Source: Spirogloea muscicola
Taxonomy: Eukaryota > Streptophyta > Zygnematophyceae > Spirogloeales > Spirogloeaceae
NCBI GenBank assembly: GCA_009602725.1
Contig: WELB01000022.1
Coordinates: forward strand, 773,228-792,743
DNA length: 19,516 bases
Reading direction: 5' to 3'
In this document: positions 11,840 to 19,516 of the stretch, piece after piece
Layout: every line of letters begins with the position of its first letter
Position numbering within the stretch: the first letter of the stretch is position 1
The notes under the pieces: generated by a model
The model's database searches: none
Told to the model about the DNA's origin: nothing
The model's input: the letters and a program-made list of their open reading frames with translations, nothing else
Translations under genes and position numbers: made by a program

Positions 11840-12138
11840 GTATTCGCGCGCCGGGTTTTGGCGCGAAGCGTAGGGCGTCGGCCGGGGCCGCCACAGGCAC
11901 TTGTTGCCTACTTTGCCCGTAGTTTGCAGCTGCGGACTCCTTGCAGTAGGGCAGTGAAATCGATGTCAACTGCTGGCAAGCTTTGTGAGATATGACCTTC
12001 GGCGGAGATCAAACTAGTGACAAAGGCTTGCCTCGGATTGCCTCCGCTTCGACCCGCGAGCGTCGGCCGGCCGACGACGGGCCGCCGCGTGTCGGCTTAC
12101 CGACGCGGACCAGCATGCGCTGTTGAGTCGCCTGTGCT

Positions 12139-12148
12139 CCACGTGTCC
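12139..12148 (+). promoter_or_regulatory. ABRE-type box 1 (CCACGTGTCC)
   Basis: CCACGTGTCC contains the ACGTGKC core of plant ABA-response elements, bound by bZIP factors. It lies 327 bp upstream of the SAM-gene ATG. An identical box follows at 12209. Function in an alga is inferred. Confidence 0.5.
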
Positions 12149-12175
12149 TTGCCGCCACGCGGGGGCTGTAAGGCT

Positions 12176-12185
12176 GACGCGTGGC
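12176..12185 (+). promoter_or_regulatory. CE3-like coupling element (GACGCGTGGC)
   Basis: GACGCGTGGC resembles coupling element 3 (GACGCGTGTC) of the barley HVA1 promoter, which acts with ABREs. It lies between the two identical CCACGTGTCC boxes. The match is by motif only. Confidence 0.4.
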
Positions 12186-12208
12186 CAAAGGGCTCAGACG
12201 TGCGCCCG

Positions 12209-12218
12209 CCACGTGTCC
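12209..12218 (+). promoter_or_regulatory. ABRE-type box 2 (CCACGTGTCC)
   Basis: An exact second copy of the ten-base box at 12139, exactly 70 bp downstream and 256 bp before the SAM-gene ATG. The flanking sequence is not duplicated, which argues that the box itself was kept by selection. Confidence 0.5.
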
Positions 12219-12474
12219 GGGTCCACTTGCCACTTGGCAAAGTCCACCAAGTCACGCCTTGGAGACTCCCCCTACTCCATGGCCAGAGCTCCCAATAGCT
12301 CATTCTACGCTCCTCCTCAGACGGCCGTCATTGCCCACAGCTCGTCCAGTCTTACGTACTCCTCCAGCCTTCCTCCCTCCCCCCCTGCTCCCACGGTAGC
12401 GGCTGCCATTTACTCCTCTGCGCAGCTCGCCTCAAGCCTCAGCCTCTGGGCGTTGCCTTCGCCGCTCAGCAGCC

Positions 12475-15400
12475 ATGCAGAAGATCAAGCAGGTTATTCA
12501 CCACTTGGAGGGCAAGGATGACAGCGGCGGCCAGGGGCAGCAGCAGCAGGGGAAGACGTACCAGCGCGACCCCGCGGCGCCGTACTCGGGCGCGCCGGTC
12601 CATGGCAAGGCGATCGTGGGCTACGGCTCGTCAGGCGAGCCGCTGTACGAGGGCGACGCCGGCGCTGCGGCGGTGACGCGAGACCCCACCATGGCGGCGT
12701 ACGGCAGCCAGGGCCAGGCGCCGGCGAGCACCACAGCCGACGCGCTCAGCAAAATGTCACTGGCCGGGACTGGTGGCGCTGCCGGCACGGCGGCGGGGTC
12801 GGCGCCGGTGCAGCACGCGCCGGACATCCAGCCCTCAGGTGTGGCGCCAACGGCGCCAACGGCGGCGACCGACGCAGCCTTCGTCGACAACGAGTTCCCG
12901 TGGCAGCGCCCGCCGCCGCAGCAGCTGCTGCCCAAGCACACCCCGAGCAGCCCGACCGGCACCGGCGGCTACGCCACTAGCACCGGCGCCGGTGCTGGCG
13001 CTGACGCTGGCACTGGCTCTGGCCTCAGCGGGGTGACTGGTGCGGCTGCTCAGCAGAGCAGCAGTGGCAGCAGCCCGTACTCGACGACAACTGGGAGCAG
13101 CCAGTACAACAGCAGCAGTGCGGCGCGCAGCGGGCCAGGCGCCGGCACTGCGGCTGCGGCCGGCGCTGCCGGCCTCGGCGCTGCGGCGCTCGCCAACCGC
13201 GGCGCCGACCACACCCACATCGTCGACACCGGCCTCGGCGAGGGGACCGATCCAGCTTACGGCACCAAGGGCGGCATAGGTGAGGGACAATCGCCACGCT
13301 GTAGGCGGCTATCAATAATCCCACGGCTTTGGATGACGGCGGAATGATGCTGACGCTGACGCTGACGCTGACGCTGTGTGCTGACACGGTCATGGTTGGC
13401 AACGATTCCGTAGGCTCGCGCGGCGCCGGCCCGATCTTGGGAGCAGCCACTACTGGCAGCTATGGTGGCCAATCCACGCCGGCAGCCGGCTATGCCGGTT
13501 ATGACAGCACCGGCACTGCTGCCCCCACTGGCTCCGCCAGTGGTTACAGCAACCAGGCGGGCTACGACAGTGGCAAGCCTGGCGACGGCGTTGTGCGGCG
13601 CACGGCGGAGACGCTGGGCGCTGCGGGCGTCGGCGCCGCTGGTCTGGAGGCTCTGCGCGCTCACGAGCAGCGCAAGGACGGTGTTGGCAGCGGCTACGGT
13701 GCTGGCAGCCAGCCCGGCTATGGCAGCACGACTGTGGGCACCGGCTACAACCAGTCGAGCAATGGTAGCGGCATCGGCAGCGGCAGCGGCGTCGGCAGCG
13801 GCCATGGCAGCAGCCAGCAGTACGGCTCTGGCACGACCGGGACAGACAGCGGGGCCGGCAGCGGCTACGGCAGCGGCCAGCAGTACGGCTCTGGCACCGG
13901 GGTCGGCGCCGGCAGCGGCTATGACAGCAGCCAGCAGTACGGCTCTGGCACGACTGGGACCGGTAGTGGGGTTGGCAGCAGCTACGGCAGCGGCAAGCAG
14001 TACGGCTCTGGCACCGGGGTCGGCGCGGGATTGACCGGAGGCTATGGCACTCAGGCGTCGACCGACCCAAACTTCAAGGCCGGTGACCACGGGATCACGC
14101 GCGCGGCCGAGGCGCTGGGCGCTGCCGGCGTTGGCGCCGCCGGCCTGGAGGCATTCCGCGAGCATGAGCGCAACCGGGCCTCCACGGCAGGCGGCACCGG
14201 CACCCTCTTCCAGGGTCCCAATAAGGTCCCCGCCGGCATCCTCAGCCCAACCGGCGGCACTGACGCCGGCAGCCAGTCTGGCTACGACAGCAGCCAGACC
14301 GGGACCGGACATGGCAGCCGCACACCTGGCAGTGACTACAGCGGCGCTGGCTATGGGAGCCAGACCGGCACTGGCGCCGGCGGCGGCTACGGCAGCCAGA
14401 GCCAGTACGGCACCGCCAGCAACCAGAGCACCGGCTCGTCGGTGGGCCAAATGGCGCACAACGCTCTCGCTGGCGTTGGTGCAGGTGCCGGTGCGCTCGC
14501 CGGCGCGGCGGTCGGTGGCGTTGCCGGCTTGACTGGCCGCAGCGGACAGAGTGGCGGCCAGTACGACAGCTCCCAGGTCGGCTCCGAATACAGTGGTGGC
14601 CAATATGACAGCTCGCAGACCGGCTCTGGGTATGGCGGGCAGACCTCCAGCGGGCTGTATGGCAGTGATCGCAGCGGCAGTGGCTATGACAACACGCAGA
14701 CCGGCTCCGCGTACGGTAGCACCCAGACCGGCACCGGCACTGGCAGCGGCTATGGCAGCGGTCACGGCAGCCAGAGCGGATATGGCACTGCCAGCAACCA
14801 GAGCACCGGCTCGTCGGTGGGCCAGATGGCGCACAACGCCCTCGCCGGTGCTGGCGCTGGCGTCGGCGCGATCGCTGGTGCGGCCACTGGCGGCATCGCC
14901 AGCCTGACTGGCCGCAGTGGCCAGAGCGGGGGCCAGTACGACAGCTCCCAGACTGCCTCTGGGTACGGCGGACAGTATGGAGGTAATCGGAGCGGCAGCG
15001 GCTATGACAAATCTCAGACCGACTCCACTTATGGTCAGACCGGCACTGGCACTGGCGGCGGTTATGGTGGCCAGAGCGACTACAGCAGCCAGACCGGCGG
15101 TCTATACGGCGGTAGCAGCGGTGGCGGTCCTTATGGCGGCAGCGACTACGGCAGCCAGGGCGCGTACAACAGCGGTACCGCTGGCGGCCAGAGTGTTGGC
15201 ACAACGATCGGCCAGATGGCCAAGGGAGCGCTGGCGGGCACCGCTGCCGGCGCAGGCGCGCTCGCCGGCGTGGCTGCGGGCGGCATCGCCTCCATGACCG
15301 GTGGCCGCCGCGACAGCAGCCAGTACCAGACTGGCTCCGTCCACGACGACAGCCAGAGCGGGCCATACAGTGCTGGCGGTACTGGCGATCAGTACTACAC

Positions 15401-16456
15401 AAGCGACATGCAGCGGTCCAGCAACTACGGCGGCAGCCAGCCCAGCAGCGGCTATGACCAATCTGGCAGTGGTTACAACAGGAGCGGCGATCAGACCATC
15501 GGCGAGGGCCTGCCCCAGGGCGTAGCCCGCGTAGCAGCGGCAGCGGGCGCTGCGGCGGGAGTGCACGCGGTGCGTCGGACTGGCATTGCAGGACAGACTA
15601 CTGGCCAGGTACTGCTTGCCTCTCCTCGCCGCTCTTCCCTTCTGGCGATGCATTGTTAGTTCATAAAAGCTGCTGGCTCATCGTCTAACCACCTCATAAT
15701 GATGATCTTGACTTGATCTCCTGCTCTTAGCTCTAAATCTCCTGACCCGAGATCCTGTATTTTAAGCATGGTCATTGGCCGTTATGTCGTTGCACCTACT
15801 CATTCCTCCATGTGCTGAGGAGAAGCTTGACGGAGGTAGTCATGCTAATATTCACCTTGTTGTTTGTGCTGGCGGTGTTAATTGGTCGGGCAGTATGATG
15901 GGCAGGACCAGGGATATGGCGGCAGTAGCTACCCACAAACCGGGAGCATTGGGAGTCAGTACTCAGGCACCAGCGGCTCTATGACGCAGCAGGAGCGCGG
16001 GGAGAGTGAGCATTTAACCATCAGAGGACTTCTTCCCTTATTGCGTTGACCACTAGTCTAAAAGTGAAATCTTCACAGTCATTTTCCAATATATGATTGT
16101 ACTTTCGTCGTGTGTTGCACACAAAGGTCTCTCAAGGCTACATGTAAAATGTAGTTTACTAGCAAGTCTGCACCTTGCACAGAACATGGAACTGAGGTCA
16201 GCATATGTGGATGCTAATATTTCCTCCGCACTTTGCAGAGAACAGGGAATTAAAGTCAGCATATGTGGGCGGTCCGGCTGTGACGCGGTTCATGGAGTCG
16301 GCAGGCCTGGGACAGTACTCCAGCCTGCTCACTGAGGCGTGGGTGGACATGGCTGAGCTCCGCAGCCTGTCAGATGACGAACTCATCACCATGGGCCTCC
16401 CAATGGGTGCTGTTGCTAAACTCAAACGCGCACTAATCAGGTACACTGGGTACTGA
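12475..16456 (+). CDS. Gly/Ser/Tyr/Gln-rich repeat protein with glycine zippers and C-terminal SAM domain
   Basis: Model: join(12475..13279, 13414..15608, 15894..16005, 16239..16456), 1109 aa, all phases matching. I do not recognise the family. It opens with a short basic amphipathic segment (MQKIKQVIHHLEGK). Residues 60-950 are low complexity: GSGYGS, QQYGSG and GYDSSQ repeats with regular Tyr, and almost no Cys. Three zipper segments follow QM motifs (Met615, Met740, Met870), each about 25 residues of Gly/Ala spaced GxxxG. A second module, LGAAGVGAAGLEA between charged flanks, occurs at about 326-356 and 494-523; weaker versions lie near 235 and 970. Exon 3 continues the GY/QT repeat pattern. 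Residues about 1051-1108 form a SAM domain (FMESAGLGQYSSLL, then LRSLSDDELITMGLPMGAVAKLKRAL). SAM domains bind protein or RNA, or polymerise. Donors are GTGAGG, GTACTG and GTGAGC. Stress-linked self-assembly is inference. Confidence 0.88.
13351..13376 (+). repeat. TGACGC hexamer repeat in intron 1 of the SAM gene
   Basis: Four perfect TGACGC units plus two bases lie inside the 134-bp intron, 38 bp before its acceptor. They lie outside the coding sequence in the model given. Confidence 0.85.
13801..14034 (+). repeat. 117-bp tandem repeat (39 aa) in the SAM-gene coding region
   Basis: The 17-base string CAGTACGGCTCTGGCAC starts at 13818, 13881, 13935 and 13998, spaced 63, 54 and 63 bp. This gives a higher-order unit of 117 bp (39 residues) present twice, each made of two related sub-units ending QQYGSGT or KQYGSGT. 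All spacings are multiples of three, so the frame is kept. Confidence 0.85.
14385..15300 (+). repeat. Three copies of a glycine-zipper segment, 375 and 390 bp apart
   Basis: Equivalent Met codons fall at 14451, 14826 and 15216. Copies 1 and 2 share YGTASNQSTGSSVGQMAHNA and the following GRSGQSGGQYDSSQ nearly unchanged, over at least 50 residues each. Copy 3 (TTIGQMAKGALAG) is older and more diverged. The spacing is in frame, so the segment grew by in-frame duplication. Confidence 0.85.
16167..16268 (+). repeat. 44-bp imperfect direct repeat at a splice acceptor
   Basis: 16167-16210 and 16225-16268 are 58 bp apart and differ at about 7 of 44 positions. The second copy carries the acceptor used (AG at 16237-16238) and the first 30 bases of exon 4. 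The first copy has its own CACAG, but its phase is wrong and it meets a stop within about a dozen codons. Confidence 0.85.
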
Positions 16457-16634
16457 GGGAATTACCTTGATATGATGGCGAGCGTTGACGGAGGAGCTTA
16501 TCTGTTAAGCAGCACATGATGAAGCAGAGTCCACTTTGCTGCTGTGGTTTGACCTTGTGGTTTTGTACTTGATAGTCTTGCTTATGTATCATGGAAAGTG
16601 GAGAGGTTTTTCAGCTGTGGCAAAGGATTGACAC

Positions 16635-16639
16635 TGTAA
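16635..16639 (+). terminator. Possible TGTAA poly(A) signal of the SAM gene
   Basis: TGTAA, the usual chlorophyte polyadenylation signal, lies 179 bp after the stop codon. A five-base match is weak, and the other genes here lack it at a comparable place. Confidence 0.3.
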
Positions 16640-17277
16640 AAGTATTTTGGCAGCTTGCTGCCTTTGATAATTTATACAATTGTTAATATTCCCATTTGTT
16701 AAAAATTTGTGTGCTAGTAACTTCCTGACTTTATACTACTGCCTTAGCTTAGTGATTGATAAGTATCTGTTTTTCATCCGTATCTGCTGAGAGGCACTAA
16801 TTTGTGAGCCAGTGCATACCAATCCATGTACAAAGTCAGCCCCTCTATACTGAATGGATGGCTATAAGCATTAGCATCCTTGAGCAACAACTAGTGATAC
16901 TGGAGGTGGCAAGTTCTTTCCAGATCTTACCACATGCAATGCATATATAATGGACACATGGCATGCAAAGAGTCTTGCTTGCTCACGATGCTGTGCACGT
17001 TCAAGTGATGGTGATACTTCAAGCTGCGTCCAAATGTGCACCCTCCACACTCCATGCCAGCATTGGCAATAGAAGTCGCGTGAACCTTGAATAGAACATG
17101 ATTGATGCGCCTTTCACAACTATTATTGAATCCGAAAAAGGTAACTGTTTCTCTGCGAGAAGTACTGTTGTCAGCAAGGATTCTTCGCACCAATGTTGTT
17201 TGATTGATTGCAAATGCGTCATGACAGACAAGATCGAATTTCCCCTCTACTTCACCGCCATTATCTACTCCATACTC

Positions 17278-17283
17278 TTTATT
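17278..17283 (-). terminator. Possible AATAAA poly(A) signal of the DUF760 gene
   Basis: On the minus strand AATAAA lies 98 bp past the DUF760 stop, a usual distance for a cleavage signal. Six-base match only. Confidence 0.35.
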
Positions 17284-17380
17284 ATGCGCGATTGATGCTT
17301 TCAAAGTTGCAGAACTTGAGATGAATTTCAGACATCATTGAATGAATGAATGAAATGTATAACCACAATCTCAAACCACC

Positions 17381-19516
17381 TCACAGGTCGGAAGGAGGCA
17401 GCTCAGCCGGTCTTTGCATTGAGCTGGGTAGTCCTAGCACCCTGTCCATGTCAAACCGAACCTCGATATTTCGGATGCTGTAGCCAACAACCATGAGCAG
17501 ATAGAGCAGTTTAGCCAGCTCCGCAGCTGTTGTCGCTGTGTGGACAGTCTGCAGCACATCAGCTTGAGAAGTACATCGATCAGCTTATCCTAAGTGGAAA
17601 CTGAATACAGAAAATTAAATCATTTGAATACTAGAGAATCGACCAGGAACCTACAAGTGGAGAAGTAACCTTGAGTCCATTGACGTCAGCTACCCCCAGC
17701 AGACGCTGGATAAAGGCATTCATGGCTTCAAGTGCATCTTCTTGAGCGCTTGCTGTGAGCTCCTGCAGATGAAAAGCGTTCATGTGAGCAGATAAATATC
17801 TGCACGTACAGTCAATTTTTCCTTCAGACTGTGCAAAGCCAGGCGGAGCCTCCAAGCTTTTAGTGAAAAACGTCCAATGCAGGCATGCTATGAAGGAGCA
17901 TACTTGCAGGTTCTGTGTTTGGAGCGACTTGAGGTAATCAAGTAGATGGTTGCCGGCGGCGCGGTCGTGCGCCTCCACCTGCCGTGCCAGCTCCTCCACC
18001 TCCGCTTCCAGCCGCTCAATGTAGTCGATCGCGTCCACCGCCTGTGGGCCGTCCACCTTGTGCCACCGCAGCACCTCACCGTGCACCCTCGTCTTCTGGC
18101 TGCCAGGCTCGAAGTCCGCGCCTCGCTGCCGGCAAGCAAGCAAGTACAACAGAGGCTCAAGGGGTAAGTATAGTACAGGGCGCAGCTTTCAGTGGTCAAG
18201 AGCTTGCTGCTGATGCAGCACCGCTGCATACATCAGCCTCTGCTGGCCTCCATAACAAGTTGGCAAAGTCAACCTTCTAACTCGTCTTAGGTACAACAGT
18301 TGCTGAGAAGCTGGATGTTAATTGTAGATACTTAGACCCAGATGATAATTTCTAACACTCAGCCTGGGCTTTTGTTGAATGAGGCAGCACTCACGCGTGC
18401 CGCTACAGTGGGACCGGGCAGCGCCGCCTGCGCGAGGCTCTGGGAGAGGTCCATGCGGTACTGAGCATTGCGGAACATGTAGCCCGTCATCATGACGCTG
18501 TACATGAGCTGGGCGAGATTCTCGCCCACCTGAGATACACAAGTGCAGCTTGGTCAGTATGGCCACCTTAATGTCCGCACTGACGAAATGAAAAGTCACG
18601 GCCGGCTTTTGCAGATTGTCTGGCAGACCCTCACCGTGCTCACAGTCACCTCGAAGAACTGCAGTGGCAGCGTGCCAAGCATGTTGGTCACTGTCAGCCG
18701 CATGGCCTCCACGACCTGCCGTAGGTGCCGCCATGGGGCTCAGATAAGTACAGCCGAAGATGTGTGCAGTATTGCAGCAAAGGAGCTGCAGCTCCAGGCC
18801 AAATTCCTGCTGCAATCTCTCGCTTGTGGCCGCCAGGGGGCTAGCAGGCGACAGATTGTCCTCTCAAGGCTAATGGCTGGCAGTCAAATCTCGCAAAGTG
18901 GCCTCCCCTGTGCCACTTGCCGCGCATGACACCGCCGGCAGCGGCAGGCAGCACTGCCCTTGAAGAATGCGGCTGCTGACATTAGGAGAGCGGCTGTGAA
19001 AGCCAGCCAGGTATTAGTGCAGCTTAGCGTCACCTGGGGGGGCGCCCTCTGCACAAACTTCTCCATGAACTCCGGCTGCACTGTGAGGACGTACTCGAGC
19101 AGCGCCTCGCGCCGGCTCTTGAACTGCCGGCAGGCAGCGCTCGGCGTCAGGCAGGCCACCGCCACCTCTAATGAAGTCTCGGTCAGTGTCCTCTCCATTA
19201 GCTACTTAGATGCTTCAGTTTGCTAAGTCTTTACGATAAGATAACAGTTTCCCGATAAGAGATGGTCCATGGAAATACCAAGGTGCGCCCAGCGTGCGAG
19301 CGGCGGGCAATGGCAAACATGACTATACTAATGCTAGGGTTTTGCCTACTTAGTTGGGTTAATTCTGTGATAGACAGTCGGCCTGGGGTAGCAGGAGCCG
19401 GAGGCGGGCGGCGGGGCTCTCACGACGCGCTCGGCGCCGGCGGCGGCGCCGTCGTGGTCCTCGGCCAGGGAGCCGCGCGCAGGGCCCGCCCTTCTCCGCC
19501 GCCGCCGCCGCCGCCG
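17381..19516 (-). CDS. DUF760 protein (At3g17800-type, plastid family), 5' partial
   Basis: Model: complement(join(17381..17548, 17670..17762, 17904..18125, 18395..18529, 18635..18715, 19034..19123, 19424..19516)), 293 visible codons plus stop; the start lies beyond the window. Every intron is phase 0. The family is plant-specific, mostly predicted plastid-targeted, and of unknown biochemical function; At3g17800 was described as UV-B-induced. The first half has FKSRREALLEYV, VQPEFMEKFVQRAPPQ, VTNMLGTLP and ENLAQLMYSVMMTGYMFRNA. A predicted coiled coil (IDYIERLEAEVEELARQVEA) follows, preceded by VHGEVLRWHKVDGPQAVDA. The second half repeats the pattern: LLDYLKSLQ, EDALEAMNAFIQRLLGV, then AAELAKLLYLLMVVGYSIRN and VRFDMDRVLG. 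The Arg-rich visible N-terminus could belong to a transit peptide or low-complexity leader. Family assignment is by remembered similarity and is strong; function is unknown. Confidence 0.9.
19334..19343 (-). promoter_or_regulatory. Telo-box variant (AAAACCCTAG) in the first visible DUF760 intron
   Basis: On the gene's strand AAACCCTAG matches the variant telo-box AAACCCTAR. It lies in the 300-bp intron between the two 5'-most visible exons. Intronic telo-boxes near the 5' end occur in plants, but a nine-base match could be chance. Confidence 0.3.
19496..19516. repeat. (CCG)7 repeat at the window edge
   Basis: Seven CCG units end the window. On the minus strand they read CGG and encode Arg in the frame of the DUF760 exon. 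The repeat continues past the edge or marks where the sequence stops. Confidence 0.85.

Larger units (their letters stand above)
11309..12474. other. Divergent intergenic region between the TDP1-like and SAM genes
   Basis: The minus-strand frame stays open without ATG from 11309 to 11476 and may be extra TDP1-like coding sequence. From about 11515 to 11835 the plus strand is GA-rich and ends in dinucleotide repeats; read on the minus strand this is a pyrimidine-rich leader or promoter. From 12000 to 12474 lie ABRE-type and CE3-like boxes and a C/T-rich stretch just before the SAM-gene start. The short open frames here show no domains. Confidence 0.6.
16457..17380. other. Convergent 3' region between the SAM and DUF760 genes
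   Basis: This 924-bp AT-richer stretch holds two 3' untranslated regions facing each other. Possible poly(A) signals are listed separately. Open frames on both strands are short and show no domain. A TGAA repeat lies at about 17338-17353. Confidence 0.6.

Noticed and set aside
13329-13413. Plus-strand coding start at 13329 in the same frame as the big repeat exon.
   Set aside because: It would translate the TGACGC repeat as Leu-Thr repeats. A good GT-AG intron (13280-13413) joins two clearly related Gly-rich exons instead.
13257-14834. A 525-codon open frame on the minus strand inside the SAM gene, and a 386-codon one at 14242-15402.
   Set aside because: They are antisense shadows of GC-rich Gly/Ser/Ala codon repeats. 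The plus strand has phase-correct splice sites and a recognisable SAM domain; the antisense products are featureless Ala- or Arg/Cys-rich strings.
13801-15400. A CRISPR-like array, because of regular repeats.
   Set aside because: The repeats are codon-phased, variable and inside a eukaryotic exon; there are no constant repeats with unique spacers.

Overview
The window looks like nuclear DNA of a green alga (Viridiplantae, most likely a GC-rich chlorophyte or trebouxiophyte; the exact lineage cannot be fixed from sequence alone). It carries spliceosomal introns of about 100-450 bp, strongly GC-rich third codon positions, a plant-type telo-box (AAACCCTAA) upstream of a ribosomal protein gene, and protein families typical of the plant lineage (plastid DUF760 protein, plant-type OTU protease, plant-type TDP1-like protein). 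Five multi-exon genes were rebuilt by hand. Exons were joined only where splice sites, phase and family similarity agreed; similarity was judged from memory, not by a search.

Layout: (1) 8-2746 (+), OTU-domain cysteine protease (deubiquitinase type), 9 exons, 444 aa, 5' end possibly incomplete. (2) 4493-6194 (+), cytosolic ribosomal protein uL16/RPL10, 5 visible exons; the tiny first exon is missing, probably at the ambiguous base N (4366), next to a G-quadruplex-like tract and a telo-box. (3) 6533-11308 (-), a tyrosyl-DNA phosphodiesterase 1-like protein with two HxK motifs, 12 exons, two of whose introns appear to be GC-AG. (4) 12475-16456 (+), a 1109-aa protein with no family I recognise: a short basic N-terminal helix, long Gly/Ser/Tyr/Gln-rich repeats, three glycine-zipper segments, two copies of a second conserved module, and a C-terminal SAM domain. 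Its upstream region has two ACGTGTC (ABRE-type) boxes flanking a CE3-like GACGCGTGGC box. (5) 17381-19516 (-), a DUF760 protein of the At3g17800 type, 7 visible exons, 5' end cut by the window edge.

Genes 2 and 3 are convergent, 3 and 4 diverge from a 1.2-kb region that holds a long GA-rich and (GT)n/(GA)n tract, and 4 and 5 are convergent. The genes do not form a pathway; this is ordinary eukaryotic gene order. The best candidate for something undescribed is gene 4, whose architecture (FUS-like low-complexity repeats plus glycine zippers plus a possible SAM polymer domain) suggests a stress-linked, self-assembling protein. That role is inference.
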